A DNA stretch of 64,000 nucleotides from Aquiflexum balticum DSM 16537 (GTDB taxonomy: Bacteria > Bacteroidota > Bacteroidia > Cytophagales > Cyclobacteriaceae), in contig NZ_LT838813.1 of the NCBI RefSeq assembly GCF_900176595.1, positions 744,001-808,000 on the forward strand, in the 5' to 3' direction. Position numbers and translations under genes: made by a program. Shown here piece after piece: positions 1 to 9,475 of the stretch (the stretch's first letter is position 1; each line of letters opens with the position of its first letter). The notes beneath the pieces are model-generated. The model saw nothing but the letters and a program-made list of their open reading frames with translations. It had not been told where the DNA came from and ran no database searches.

Positions 1-165
1 AACTGATGCAGCTTCAAAGAAATCATTTTCCAGCCTGATGATTTCGACATTCAGATTGGATTTCAGGATTTCAGCATCCAGTTTACATTCGGCTTCTTTT
101 TCCCTGCATGAGGAGAAATATAACAAGAGCAACAAACAGCAAAATAACAGTTTTGATTGGTCCAT
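1..165 (-). CDS. Lipoprotein N-terminus, probable gliding-motility GldB (partial)
   Basis: Only the first 55 codons are in the window; the gene runs off the left edge. The start is an ATG at 165. The product opens with a lysine, a long hydrophobic run and a lipobox ending in SSC (Cys20), so it should be exported and lipidated. The mature start is acidic and charged and then reads NVEIIRLENDFF, which resembles the beginning of GldB-family gliding lipoproteins as I remember them. GldB belongs to the gliding and type IX secretion machinery of Bacteroidota, and gldD lies elsewhere in this window. The lipoprotein call is firm. The GldB identity is only moderate because so little is visible. Confidence 0.5.
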   Translation of the reverse strand, partial: MDQSKLLFCCLLLLLYFSSCREKEAECKLDAEILKSNLNVEIIRLENDFFEAASV

Positions 166-260
166 ATAAGTGATTTCTGATTGGGATCGCTGCCAAATCT
201 ACAACAAACCAACAGATGGTTTTGATTTTTTTAGGCAATCTTTATTAGAATCATTTAAGG

Positions 261-344
261 GAACGCTGATAACGCTGATTTTGCAGATACACACAGATGA
301 AAAAAAATCAGTGAAAATCCGCTCTATCGGCATTATCAGCGTTC
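261..344. repeat. Inverted repeat in the intergenic gap
   Basis: The arm GAACGCTGATAACGC (261-275) pairs with GCATTATCAGCGTTC (330-344) with one mismatch. The interior carries further CTGATTTT, CAGAT and AAAATCAG words that also pair. This kind of 'aacgctgat...atcagcgtt' element is a frequent extragenic repeat in Bacteroidota. It sits between the divergent lipoprotein gene and the radical SAM gene and does not look coding. It may be a relict mobile repeat or a transcribed hairpin. Confidence 0.55.
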
Positions 345-389
345 TAAAAAAACCTTTTTTATTCGCTGTTTTTTTGATTACTTCATCCT

Positions 390-1394
390 GTGAAAAATAA
401 GTGGATCACTTTTAGGGAATTTTTTTATTACTTGAGTTTAAAAAAACTCGGAAACTATCTTCTTTTATTTTGCTCTTTTTACTGGAGCAGAGTAATCAAA
501 AAACCAAGAATTTGGGGCCTTCCAACGACTTTATCCATAGAACCTACCACCAGTTGTAACCTCCGCTGTCCCGAATGCCCTAGTGGATTGCGGAGTTTTA
601 CAAGGCCAACCGGCATGTTGGAGGAACAGGTTTTTCGGCAAATCATTGATCAAACCAAAGATCATCTGACTTATCTACATCTCTATTTTCAGGGAGAACC
701 TTTTCTGCATCCAAATTTCCCGGAGCTGATCAGCTATGCCGACAAGTCCGGAATATTTACCTCCACCTCCACCAACGGACATTACCTGACCAAAAAAAAT
801 GTGGGTGCCATCATCGACTCCGGGTTGAAACAGTTGATAGTTTCAATGGATGGAATCACACAGGAAATCTATCAGGATTACCGCGTAGGAGGCAAATTGG
901 CAAAAGTGGAGGAAGGATTGTTTGAATTGATCCATAGAAAAAGGGAATTGAAAAAAAGATTTCCCAGAATTATTCTGCAGTTTTTGGTAACAGGGAAAAA
1001 TGAACACCAAATCCCGGAATTGAAGATATGGGCAAAAAATATTGGGGTAGATGAACTTCAATTAAAAACCACCCAGATTTATGGTTTTGAAAACGGTTCG
1101 GAACTGATCCCTCAAAACACCCAATATTCCAGGTATATCCCTAATGGAAATGGCACTTGGAAACTCAAAAAGGAGATCCAAAACAAATGCTGGAGAATGT
1201 GGCAAGGAGCAGTATTTACTTGGGATGGAAAATTGCTCCCTTGCTGTTTTGATAAAGACGGGCAACATGTGATGGGGAAAATCCAGGAAAATCACCTGAA
1301 AGATATCTGGAATAACAATGCTTACAATGCCTTCCGAAAACAGTTATTGAACGACCGCACACAGATTGAAATCTGCAAAAACTGTACAGAGTAG
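390..1394 (+). CDS. Radical SAM/SPASM domain protein
   Basis: This 334-residue protein has the radical SAM signature CNLRCPEC (Cys56, Cys60, Cys63), which binds the [4Fe-4S] cluster that cleaves S-adenosylmethionine. The C-terminal SPASM-type part has a cysteine-rich segment (KCWRMW, LLPCCFDKDG) and ends in CKNC, ligands expected for auxiliary clusters. The start is GTG at 390. No upstream ATG fits, and a later start would cut into the fold before the cluster motif. It stands about 100 bp ahead of the polysaccharide export gene on the same strand. Radical SAM/SPASM proteins next to sugar clusters are often annotated as modification enzymes, but the substrate here cannot be read from sequence. 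Confidence 0.85.
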   Translation: MKNKWITFREFFYYLSLKKLGNYLLLFCSFYWSRVIKKPRIWGLPTTLSIEPTTSCNLRCPECPSGLRSFTRPTGMLEEQVFRQIIDQTKDHLTYLHLYFQGEPFLHPNFPELISYADKSGIFTSTSTNGHYLTKKNVGAIIDSGLKQLIVSMDGITQEIYQDYRVGGKLAKVEEGLFELIHRKRELKKRFPRIILQFLVTGKNEHQIPELKIWAKNIGVDELQLKTTQIYGFENGSELIPQNTQYSRYIPNGNGTWKLKKEIQNKCWRMWQGAVFTWDGKLLPCCFDKDGQHVMGKIQENHLKDIWNNNAYNAFRKQLLNDRTQIEICKNCTE

Positions 1395-1540
1395 AAAGCC
1401 GCTTTGCTCAAATTAATTCTACTAATATTTCTTTACAGCATGGAATAATTATCTTTACGCAGATTTTATCACATTTCAGAAAGCTTACGCAATTGGTTTA
1501 TACAAATTGTTCGAAAAGTATAAGCAAGAATTATAAATTA

Positions 1541-4177
1541 ATGATACCATATTTCACGAAAAATTTCCCAAATAACCACCTCCTGATCAAATTTGCGGGA
1601 TTATTTTTATTGGTTCTTTCCCTGTGCTGCAGCCTCCCCCAAATATTGCATGCCCAATCCATCTCAGATATTGCAAACATCAAAGTAGATGATTTGACAG
1701 ATGCACAAATCAGGGAACTCATCCGAAGGGCCAACGAAGCCGGATTATCGGAATTTGAACTGATACAAATGGCCAGAATCAGGGGTGTTTCAGAGGTTGA
1801 GTTGGAAAAATTGAAAGAAAGAGTCGAAAAAATGGATATTTCGGCAGTCGGAGGAAGATTAGGTGCTACCGCTTCGAAAAGGGAACCCAGAAAACAAACT
1901 GACCTGAATGAAATCTCCCAAGGTCTGTTCAAAGAACAAAGTGATCTGATCGGATTGGAAGAGGAACCTTCGCCCTATTTTGGTGGTGATATTTTTTATA
2001 ACAAAAAAAGGAGATTGACTTTTGAGCCTAACCTAAATATTGCTACTCCAAAAAATTATGTTCTCGGACCGGGTGATTTGGTCTATGTGGATGTTTATGG
2101 CCAATCTGAAAAATACTATGAGTCCATCGTCACAGCAGATGGTTTCATACTTCTCGATAATGTCGGTCCTATCAATATCTCCGGAAAAACAATTGAAGAA
2201 GCTGAAGGCATTATCAAAAACCGGCTATCCTCATTCTTCACGGATCTGAGAGGTCCCAATCCAAGTACTTTTATGCAACTTACTTTGGGTAATGTCAGAA
2301 CTATCAAAGTTCATTTGGTAGGCGAGTTGAGATTACCGGGAACCTTTACCCTAAGTGCATTCAGTACTGTTTTCAATGCCCTATATGCTGCCGGAGGTCC
2401 GAATGACAATGGAAGTATGCGAAGCATCAAAGTAGTCCGAAACGGCAAAATCATTAATACTTTGGACATTTATGATTTTTTAATAAATGGAAATGCCAAT
2501 TTAAACTTCCAGTTAAAAGATCAGGATGTCATTTTGGTTGAACCATTTATTTCCAGAGTAACTGTAATCGGGGAAGTAAAAAGACCTAAAATATTTGAAG
2601 TCAAAGATGGGGAGAATTTCAGTCAGCTCTTGGAATATGCCGGTGGATTTACCGACGAGGCTTTCAAAGACCGTATTGCTGTCACCAGGATTTCAGGAAA
2701 GGAAAAGACCGTTTCAGATATATTCAATGACCAGTTTTCCATTTTCATGGTAAAAGGAGGGGATCAGTATACAGTAGGAAGAGTACTCGACAGATATACC
2801 AACCGTGTTCAGATAAAAGGTGCGGTGTTCAGGGAAGGCAATTTTGCATTGACAGAAGGCATGACCTTGGGGCAATTGATCAAAAATGCAGATGGTATAC
2901 GTGGAGAAGCATATTTGGAAAGGGCCAGCATTCTGAGGACTTATGATGACTTGAGTACAGAGGTGATTTCTGTCAATCTGCGGGACATATTAAGTGGAAA
3001 CAGCGCGGATATTCCTTTAAAGCGGGAAGATGTTGTCCGAATTTCCAGTATATATGATCTTCAGGAAGAATTCTATGTGCAAATTACCGGCGAGGTGAAA
3101 AATGCGGGAACTTACCCCTATTCCAAGGGAATGACCGTTGAAGATCTCATAATCCTTGCAGGAGGACTCAGAGAATCTGCCAGTAGCAAGGACATTGAAA
3201 TCGCACGGAGATCCCAAGATTCGAACGTAGGGACATTCTCTGAACTGATTCCTGTAAACATCAATGTGGATTTGACCATTCAGGAAAATCCCATCACTTT
3301 ATCCCCCTATGACAATGTAATCATCAGAAGAAAGCCAAATTTCACTTTGGACAAACTGGTACAGGTAGAAGGACAGGTTAATTCCCCCGGGATTTTTGCA
3401 GTAACAACTGCCGAGGAAAGAGTCTCCGACTTGATTAAAAGGGCAGGCGGATTGACTGATTATGCCTATACAAAAGGGGCGACATTGATCCGGAGAACAG
3501 AATTTTATGAAACAGAATCAGAACAGCTAAGAAGGCAGCGAAATCTGGAAGATTTACAGCTAAAGCTACAGGCTGACCCTAACAATACCGAAGCACAGGA
3601 ACTGTTACTTGAAAGGTTATTTAAAGATTTGGGAAACCTGCCAGTGGATAGCGCAGAAGGCCTGGCTGCGATCGAGTCTAAAAGAGAGACCTTAATGGGA
3701 ATAGCAGAAACCAAAACCGGACTGGGTCAAATTAAAATCAAACAGAGAGAAGCTGTTGCGATAGACCTGGAGGCCATCTTGAGCAATCCTGGTTCGGATA
3801 AAGATCTGATTTTGGAAGAAGGCGATATCATCTCCATTCCCAGACAATTGCAAACAGTCAGGATGCGTGGAGATGTGGTATACCCTGCCACAGTGAGGTA
3901 TGAAAACCAAAAAGGCATGAAATATTATATCAACCGCGCAGGCGGCTATGATATCCGGGCCAATAGAAAAAGAACTTATGTGGTCTATGCCAATGGGGAA
4001 GTATCCAGAACCAAAGGCTTTTTGGGAATAAGGGCTTATCCATCCATAGAACCCGGCGCTGAGGTAATCGTGCCTACCAAAGGTCCAAGAATCCCAATCA
4101 GACCCGGAGAAATAATTGCATTGACTACAGGATTGGCCACCTTGGCTTTGATCATCACTCAACTCAATCCTAATTGA
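1541..4177 (+). CDS. Polysaccharide export outer-membrane protein, Wza-like with multiple SLBB domains
   Basis: The product is a large exporter-type protein of 878 residues from ATG 1541. An ATG/GTG-like start at 1493 would add 16 residues, but the signal peptide (KFAGLFLLVLSLCCSLPQILHAQ) fits better from 1541. The N-terminal mature part is followed by a poly-export domain beginning near NYVLGPGDLVYVDVYGQ, then repeated soluble-ligand-binding beta-grasp units, each with a G..V..PG.F/Y pattern (GELRLPGTF, GEVKRPKIF, GAVFREGNF, GEVKNAGTY, GQVNSPGIF, GDVVYPATV). Bacteroidota exporters of this long, many-SLBB form serve Wzx/Wzy polymer export across the outer membrane. A C-terminal hydrophobic stretch may be membrane-associated. 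The chain-length gene follows one base after the stop codon. Confidence 0.9.
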   Translation: MIPYFTKNFPNNHLLIKFAGLFLLVLSLCCSLPQILHAQSISDIANIKVDDLTDAQIRELIRRANEAGLSEFELIQMARIRGVSEVELEKLKERVEKMDISAVGGRLGATASKREPRKQTDLNEISQGLFKEQSDLIGLEEEPSPYFGGDIFYNKKRRLTFEPNLNIATPKNYVLGPGDLVYVDVYGQSEKYYESIVTADGFILLDNVGPINISGKTIEEAEGIIKNRLSSFFTDLRGPNPSTFMQLTLGNVRTIKVHLVGELRLPGTFTLSAFSTVFNALYAAGGPNDNGSMRSIKVVRNGKIINTLDIYDFLINGNANLNFQLKDQDVILVEPFISRVTVIGEVKRPKIFEVKDGENFSQLLEYAGGFTDEAFKDRIAVTRISGKEKTVSDIFNDQFSIFMVKGGDQYTVGRVLDRYTNRVQIKGAVFREGNFALTEGMTLGQLIKNADGIRGEAYLERASILRTYDDLSTEVISVNLRDILSGNSADIPLKREDVVRISSIYDLQEEFYVQITGEVKNAGTYPYSKGMTVEDLIILAGGLRESASSKDIEIARRSQDSNVGTFSELIPVNINVDLTIQENPITLSPYDNVIIRRKPNFTLDKLVQVEGQVNSPGIFAVTTAEERVSDLIKRAGGLTDYAYTKGATLIRRTEFYETESEQLRRQRNLEDLQLKLQADPNNTEAQELLLERLFKDLGNLPVDSAEGLAAIESKRETLMGIAETKTGLGQIKIKQREAVAIDLEAILSNPGSDKDLILEEGDIISIPRQLQTVRMRGDVVYPATVRYENQKGMKYYINRAGGYDIRANRKRTYVVYANGEVSRTKGFLGIRAYPSIEPGAEVIVPTKGPRIPIRPGEIIALTTGLATLALIITQLNPN

Positions 4178-4178
4178 C

Positions 4179-5246
4179 ATGGAGGGAAAGCAGCACATCC
4201 TGGATGACAAAATCACCTTCAGGGAAATAATCCAAAGATTCAGGGAATGGATTTATTTTTTCATTGGAAAATGGAAAACCTTGTTGATCGCATTGATAAT
4301 CGGAATAGCTTTGGGTGCTTTGGTATCCATTCTCAAAAAGCCCATATACCATGCAGAAACAACATTCGTCCTGGAAGAATCTGACATGGAAGGTATTGGC
4401 CAAATGTCCGGACTTGCTTCCCTTTTGGGCATTAATATTGGGTCCATCGGTTCTTCCAGCGGAATATTCCAAGGGGACAACATTATGGAGCTTTACAAGT
4501 CTGACAATATGTTGGGTAAAACCCTACTCAGTCCTTTTAATGCCGAATCTTTATTGATTGACCGTTACATTGAATTCAATAAGCTATCCATGAAATGGAA
4601 AAATAAAGTTGACCTGGACCAAATGGATTTTTCCATTTCCAGAGAAAGGTTTTCTGTCAGTCAGGATTCTGTGGTGAAAGAAATTTCAAAACTGATCCGG
4701 GAAAAACAACTTTCTGTTGAAAAACCCAACAGAAAACTCAGCATCATTCAGGTAAACATCAATTCAAAAGACGAAGCTTTTGCCAAATCTTTCAATGAAT
4801 CTTTAGTTGCCAATGTGAATTCCTTTTATTTCGAAACCAAAACAAAAAAAACGGCCGAAAATCTCAGAATCCTACAGATGCAATCGGATAGTGTTCGGGC
4901 AGTTTTGGATGAAAACCTGGTAGAGTTTGCCGGCATGACTGATAATATCCCCTTTCCAAACCCTTTACTTCAAACGGCTACTGTAGAAGGAAGAAAAAAA
5001 CAAATTGATATTCAAGCATCCTCCGCTGTCTATGCCGAGATCACTAAAAATCTGGAAATAGCCAAAGTCAATCACCGCAACAATTCCCCCCTCATTCAAA
5101 TTATTGATGGACCTAGATTTCCTTTAAAAATGACCAAAATCAAACTGTTGAAAGGGATGGTTTTTGGAGGAGCCATTTTGATATTGCTTGCAATAGTTTT
5201 TTTGTATTTCAAAGAATTGTACAGGATTCATATCGGTGAAGCCTAA
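4179..5246 (+). CDS. Wzz-type chain-length determinant / polysaccharide co-polymerase
   Basis: This 355-residue inner-membrane protein has the Wzz layout: a cytoplasmic start, a first transmembrane helix around residues 33-52 (LLIALIIGIALGALVSIL), a long periplasmic part with coiled-coil character around KTAENLRILQMQSDSVRAVLDENL, and a second helix near residues 325-345 preceded by a proline-containing segment (DGPRFPLKMTK). It ends shortly after the second helix. No Wzc-type tyrosine kinase domain is fused, and no separate kinase or phosphatase gene was seen. It is co-transcribed with the exporter gene, with one base between stop and start. Its expected role is control of polymer length with the Wzy-like protein at 10390-11787. 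Confidence 0.88.
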   Translation: MEGKQHILDDKITFREIIQRFREWIYFFIGKWKTLLIALIIGIALGALVSILKKPIYHAETTFVLEESDMEGIGQMSGLASLLGINIGSIGSSSGIFQGDNIMELYKSDNMLGKTLLSPFNAESLLIDRYIEFNKLSMKWKNKVDLDQMDFSISRERFSVSQDSVVKEISKLIREKQLSVEKPNRKLSIIQVNINSKDEAFAKSFNESLVANVNSFYFETKTKKTAENLRILQMQSDSVRAVLDENLVEFAGMTDNIPFPNPLLQTATVEGRKKQIDIQASSAVYAEITKNLEIAKVNHRNNSPLIQIIDGPRFPLKMTKIKLLKGMVFGGAILILLAIVFLYFKELYRIHIGEA

Positions 5247-5267
5247 TTCAAAAAAAGCTTTTATGAT

Positions 5268-6563
5268 ATGATTGAAAGACTAAACCCATATTCCTTTAAC
5301 AATCTAATCAGAAACAAATCCTTACAGAATTTTATTTTTTTAGCGACCATTCAGGCATCCAATGTTGTCATCTCTTTGATTACCATCCCCTTATTGATCC
5401 AATCCATCGGTGTGGATCAATTTGGCTTAGTAAATCTTGCCTTATCAGTCATTGTACTTTGTAATATCCTTGTGGGTTTTGGATACAACCTAAGCGCACC
5501 AAGGGAAGTAGCAATCAATCATCAGAATAAAGAAGCCCTCTCGCATTTAGTTTCCAACATCATTGGTAGTAAGGTATTGATGGCCTTTTTTGCAACGTTG
5601 GGAATAGGTGTTGCCATCTTTGGATTGGGTATGTTCAAGGAATATCAATGGATCCTTTTATTCTCTGTCCTTTTATTGTTTTCAGAAGCAACCCTTCCTT
5701 TATGGTTTTTTCAGGGAATGGAAAAAATGAAGCTGATTTCCATAGCCAATATTTTTAGCAAACTTTTATTTCTTATGGGTTTGGTACTTTTCATTCATTC
5801 CCCAGAACAAGCGAAATGGGTCAATTTTATAATGGGGGGAGCAGGTTTGGGTATCAATATGCTGCTCTTGCTTTATATCCATTATCAGCTGAATATCAAA
5901 TTTTACAAACCAAAATTCATTCAGCTGTTTACTTCACTCCATGAAAACGGGTTGTTGTTTCTCTCGAATCTTGCATCACATATTTCCATCAATGGCGGTT
6001 TGATTATCCTGAGTTTTTTTTCAACCGCAGAAATTCTGGGGATGTTCAGTTTGGCGGAGCGCATTTCAATGGTTTTGAGGATTTTTCCTTCCTTGGTAAT
6101 TCAGGCCATCTATCCCAATGCCTCAAGACTGCTGCAATCGGATCTCCCTCAATTTATCCGCTTTATCAAAAAAGTCTATGGTATTTCCTTGCTTTTGGGG
6201 CTTTTGGGTTCCTTGACAACTTTCACACTGGCTCCATTTATCATTCAGGTACTTTCAAAATCAGAATTGGAAGAATCAGTCGTTTTTATGAAAGTTCTGG
6301 CTTTTTTACCTTTTCTTGCATGCCTGAATATTGCCAATGTGATTATTTTCCTGGTGAAGGACCAGAAGAACCTGATGTTTAAATCTTCTTGGTTGATGTT
6401 TATTTATATGATTTCGGCATCCCTGATACTTACAAGCCAATTTGGAGCTTTAGGACTTTGCTATGCATTGTTGTCCACTGAGGTCATTGTCCTGCTGATC
6501 TCCACTGTATTGAATTGGATTTACAACAAGCCGTTAGTTTTAAGTATAGCAAGGACCTTTTGA
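5268..6563 (+). CDS. Wzx-like oligosaccharide flippase
   Basis: This 431-residue protein is almost entirely hydrophobic, with about 12 predicted transmembrane helices. Its start resembles RfbX/Wzx flippases (NFIFLATIQASNVVISLITIPLLIQSIGVDQFGLVNLALS). Such MOP-superfamily proteins move undecaprenyl-diphosphate-linked repeat units across the inner membrane. It lies 21 bp after the chain-length gene and 14 bp before the next methyltransferase start, so it reads as part of one long polysaccharide operon. The sugar unit it moves cannot be told from sequence. Confidence 0.9.
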   Translation: MIERLNPYSFNNLIRNKSLQNFIFLATIQASNVVISLITIPLLIQSIGVDQFGLVNLALSVIVLCNILVGFGYNLSAPREVAINHQNKEALSHLVSNIIGSKVLMAFFATLGIGVAIFGLGMFKEYQWILLFSVLLLFSEATLPLWFFQGMEKMKLISIANIFSKLLFLMGLVLFIHSPEQAKWVNFIMGGAGLGINMLLLLYIHYQLNIKFYKPKFIQLFTSLHENGLLFLSNLASHISINGGLIILSFFSTAEILGMFSLAERISMVLRIFPSLVIQAIYPNASRLLQSDLPQFIRFIKKVYGISLLLGLLGSLTTFTLAPFIIQVLSKSELEESVVFMKVLAFLPFLACLNIANVIIFLVKDQKNLMFKSSWLMFIYMISASLILTSQFGALGLCYALLSTEVIVLLISTVLNWIYNKPLVLSIARTF

Positions 6564-6577
6564 AAAGAATAGCATTG

Positions 6578-7498
6578 ATGGAGAGGAAAAACAGCTGTTT
6601 GGCATGTGGGAATACAAAAGACAATAGTTTTTACACAGCCAGTGAAAAAATGCACGGATTGGGCGGGAAGTTCGAATACATGTCCTGCGGCGCCTGTAAA
6701 TCCCTGCAACTAGTGCATATTCCCGAAGACTTGTCTCCTTATTACCCTGTTGATTATTATGCTTTTGGAAGATTGGTCTATAGCTCCGGGTTGAAAAATT
6801 TATTCAAAAGATGGAGAAAAAAGCTTTTTGACCTTCAATTGTGGAAGTTTGGCTATCCTGAATATTTGGATTGGATAGCACCTTTGAATCTCCATGAAAA
6901 CGATCGTATTGCGGACATTGGATGCGGCAATGGGCAATTGGTCTATGAATTGAAATGCTCCGGTTTCAAAAATCTGTTAGGGTTTGATCCTTATCTTCCT
7001 GAAGAAATGACCATGGAAGGTCTTGAACTGCAAAAAAGGAATGTTTTCGGGATTTCAGGCCTTTATGATGTAATTATGCTTCACCATTCTTTTGAGCATA
7101 TGGAAAATCCCATTGAGGTCATGGACAAGTTAAACAGCCTGCTCAAAAAAGGGGGAAAGCTGTTGATTCGCGTGCCTGTAACAGATGCGGAAGTCTGGGA
7201 ACAGGAAAAAACGGATTGGTTTCAGTTGGATGCCCCCCGCCATTTTTTTATCCCCAGCAAAAAATCCATGAAAATTCTGGCAGAAAAATGTGGATTTAAA
7301 CTGGAACAAATCATTTTTGATAGCAATGAATTCCAGTTCATTATTACGGATATGTATAAGAAAGGAAAAACCCTAACTGGAAATAATCCTGAAAATTGGG
7401 TAGATCGAAAAACCAGAAAGAGTTTACAACAAAAAGCCAAAATCCTTAATCAGTCGCATAAAGGTGATCAGGCATGTTTCTATTTTGAAAAGGCTTGA
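6578..7498 (+). CDS. Class I SAM-dependent methyltransferase with N-terminal zinc-ribbon
   Basis: The start at ATG 6578 gives 306 residues and leaves a 14-bp gap after the flippase; an earlier in-frame start at 6515 would overlap the flippase and is unlikely. The N-terminus has two cysteine pairs (CLACG and CGACKS) that look like a zinc ribbon. The Rossmann motif I is IADIGCGNGQL and a later HHSFEHM segment fits a Methyltransf_23-type fold. This architecture is common among sugar C- or O-methyltransferases in polysaccharide loci. Its place inside the operon supports action on a nucleotide sugar or lipid-linked repeat unit, but the acceptor is unknown. Confidence 0.85.
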   Translation: MERKNSCLACGNTKDNSFYTASEKMHGLGGKFEYMSCGACKSLQLVHIPEDLSPYYPVDYYAFGRLVYSSGLKNLFKRWRKKLFDLQLWKFGYPEYLDWIAPLNLHENDRIADIGCGNGQLVYELKCSGFKNLLGFDPYLPEEMTMEGLELQKRNVFGISGLYDVIMLHHSFEHMENPIEVMDKLNSLLKKGGKLLIRVPVTDAEVWEQEKTDWFQLDAPRHFFIPSKKSMKILAEKCGFKLEQIIFDSNEFQFIITDMYKKGKTLTGNNPENWVDRKTRKSLQQKAKILNQSHKGDQACFYFEKA

Positions 7499-7546
7499 AT
7501 GAATATTGAAGATAATCATACAAAAAAATATTACTGAGAATATTAC

Positions 7547-8473
7547 ATGAAAAGTGAAGGGAATCCCTCTGTTGGAATAGTGGTAATCAATTGGAATAGT
7601 TTCGGCCATACGCATCAATGCTTGCTTTCATTGAAAAAAGTCACTTACCCCAATTTCAAGGTTTTCATAGTGGACAATGGATCTTCAGATGGTTCCGGGA
7701 AACAATTGGAGGAAAAGCATGGGGATTTTGCCCGGTTTATTTTCCACCATGAAAATGCTGGCTTTGCGGGCGGAAACAATATCGGTATCGCTGAGGTAAT
7801 CAAGCAGGGCTATGATTATGTGATGCTTCTCAACAATGATACAGAATCCGAACCGGATTTTCTGGATCATTTGGTGAATAGATTAGAAAAAAATCCTTCT
7901 TTTGGAGCTGTCCAACCCAAATTCTTTTTTCTGCTGGAAAAAAATAAAATCTGGAATGCAGGGGGAAAGTTTATTTCTTTTTTGGGCATGACCCGGACTA
8001 TCGGTTACAATCAGCCTGATCTCGAAAAATACAACCAACCCAAAACCATTGATTGGATTACAGGCTGTGGCTTTCTGGTATCCTCAGCTATAGTCAAAGA
8101 AGTAGGTATGCTCAATGAGAAATTTTTTATTTACTATGAAGATGTGGATTGGTCTTTTCGTATCAGAAAAGCGGGATATAAACTGGCATATGAACCAAAA
8201 TCTGTTGTTTATCATGAAGCCGGCATGGCCCAAAAATCCAAAGTAAAAAAAGAAGAAGGATATGTCAATCCTTTCGTTCATTACCTGAGAAGCAGAAATC
8301 AGGTTTGGCTTTTGAGAAAATATACGCCTTGGTATTACGTCCCCACTGTTACCTTGTTTGTTGGAGCTAAGTACCTTTCTTTTATGGGATACTTTCTTTT
8401 CCGTAAAAGATTTAAAAAGCTTACTTTTGCAGCGAAAGGTTTAAAAGAAGGAATTTTCCACGAAGGAATTTAA
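7547..8473 (+). CDS. Glycosyltransferase family 2 (rhamnosyltransferase-like)
   Basis: This 308-residue GT-A enzyme opens with VGIVVINWNSF and VDNGSSDGSGK, the nucleotide-sugar binding start of GT2. The metal-binding acidic motif is in LLNNDTESEPDFLDHL. Further GT2 landmarks are the GCGFLVSSAIVKEVG and FFIYYEDVDWSFRIRKAGY segments, where ED is typical of the catalytic base region in WbbL-like proteins. A hydrophobic C-terminal segment (VPTVTLFVGAKYLSFMGYF) suggests membrane association. It should transfer a sugar onto the lipid-linked repeat unit at the cytoplasmic face. It starts 48 bp after the methyltransferase and is followed 8 bp later by the epimerase. Confidence 0.88.
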   Translation: MKSEGNPSVGIVVINWNSFGHTHQCLLSLKKVTYPNFKVFIVDNGSSDGSGKQLEEKHGDFARFIFHHENAGFAGGNNIGIAEVIKQGYDYVMLLNNDTESEPDFLDHLVNRLEKNPSFGAVQPKFFFLLEKNKIWNAGGKFISFLGMTRTIGYNQPDLEKYNQPKTIDWITGCGFLVSSAIVKEVGMLNEKFFIYYEDVDWSFRIRKAGYKLAYEPKSVVYHEAGMAQKSKVKKEEGYVNPFVHYLRSRNQVWLLRKYTPWYYVPTVTLFVGAKYLSFMGYFLFRKRFKKLTFAAKGLKEGIFHEGI

Positions 8474-8481
8474 ATTAAAGA

Positions 8482-9474
8482 ATGAAATCTATATTAGTTA
8501 CAGGTGTAGCAGGACTTTTGGGATCTAGGCTTGCAGATTGGTTGCTCACAAACAAAAAAGAATACCGGATTATTGGAATTGATAACCTTTCAGGAGGATA
8601 TATCGAAAATATCCCTTCAGGAGTTAAATTTTACAACGTTGACCTTGCTACGGGAGATCTATCAACTATTTTTTCTGAAAATGACATAGAATATGTCTTT
8701 CACCTCGCAGCTTACGCTGCTGAAGGTCTCAGCCCATTTATCCGGATGTTCAATTATTCCAACAATTTGGTGGCTACTGCAAATGTTGTCAATAACTGTA
8801 TCATATACAGCACTAAAAGATTGGTATTCACTTCCAGTATGGCAACCTATGGCGTTGGGACTCCACCCTTTGATGAGAGTCACCAACCTGCACCAATTGA
8901 CCCTTATGGAGTCGCCAAATATGCCTGTGAATTGGATATTCAGATTGCTGGCGAGCAACATGGCCTGGATTGGTGTATTATCCGTCCGCATAATGTGTAT
9001 GGATTAAACCAAAATATATGGGACAAATACCGCAATGTGCTTGGGATTTGGATGTACCAGAAATTAATCGGCGAGCCTTTTTCCATTTTTGGTACAGGTG
9101 AGCAACTCCGGGCATTTACCTATATAGATGACATTTTGGAACCGCTTTGGCTTACTGCCTCCAAACCCGAAGCCTCCAAGCAAATCATCAACTTAGGCGG
9201 GACCAAGGAATATAGTATAAAAGAAGCCGCAGAACTCCTCGCTGAAATAGTAGGAGGCCATGAAATCCAGTATTTTGAGTCAAGACATGAAGTGAAGTTG
9301 GCTTTTGCTACTCACGAAAAATCCAAAGAGATTTTGGGTTTTGAAGACAAGACAAGTCTCCGGGACGGTTTACAGAAAATGTGGGATTGGGCCAAAACCC
9401 AACCACAAAGAGAACGGTTCCAATGGGAAGAATATGAAGTAGAAAAAGGCATGTATTCCTTTTGGAAAAAATAG
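8482..9474 (+). CDS. NAD-dependent epimerase/dehydratase (extended SDR)
   Basis: This 330-residue protein begins with the dinucleotide-binding motif TGVAGLLGSRLADWLL (GxxGxxG type). It carries the SDR catalytic set, SSMATYG and PYGVAKYACEL with YxxxK. The downstream parts RPHNVYGLNQN and FGTGEQLRAFTYIDDIL are standard for UDP-sugar 4-epimerases and related dehydratases. It should convert a nucleotide sugar for the neighbouring glycosyltransferases. The exact substrate is not decidable. It lies 8 bp after the GT2 gene and one base before the next methyltransferase, so the three are co-translated. Confidence 0.88.
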   Translation: MKSILVTGVAGLLGSRLADWLLTNKKEYRIIGIDNLSGGYIENIPSGVKFYNVDLATGDLSTIFSENDIEYVFHLAAYAAEGLSPFIRMFNYSNNLVATANVVNNCIIYSTKRLVFTSSMATYGVGTPPFDESHQPAPIDPYGVAKYACELDIQIAGEQHGLDWCIIRPHNVYGLNQNIWDKYRNVLGIWMYQKLIGEPFSIFGTGEQLRAFTYIDDILEPLWLTASKPEASKQIINLGGTKEYSIKEAAELLAEIVGGHEIQYFESRHEVKLAFATHEKSKEILGFEDKTSLRDGLQKMWDWAKTQPQRERFQWEEYEVEKGMYSFWKK

Positions 9475-9475
9475 A

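Noticed and set aside
170-400. A 76-codon + strand frame before the radical SAM gene
   Set aside because: It runs through the inverted repeat at 261-344 and overlaps the radical SAM start; no homology features.
3692-4216. A 174-codon minus-strand frame opposite the export protein
   Set aside because: Antisense shadow of the SLBB-repeat gene; no start context or motif.
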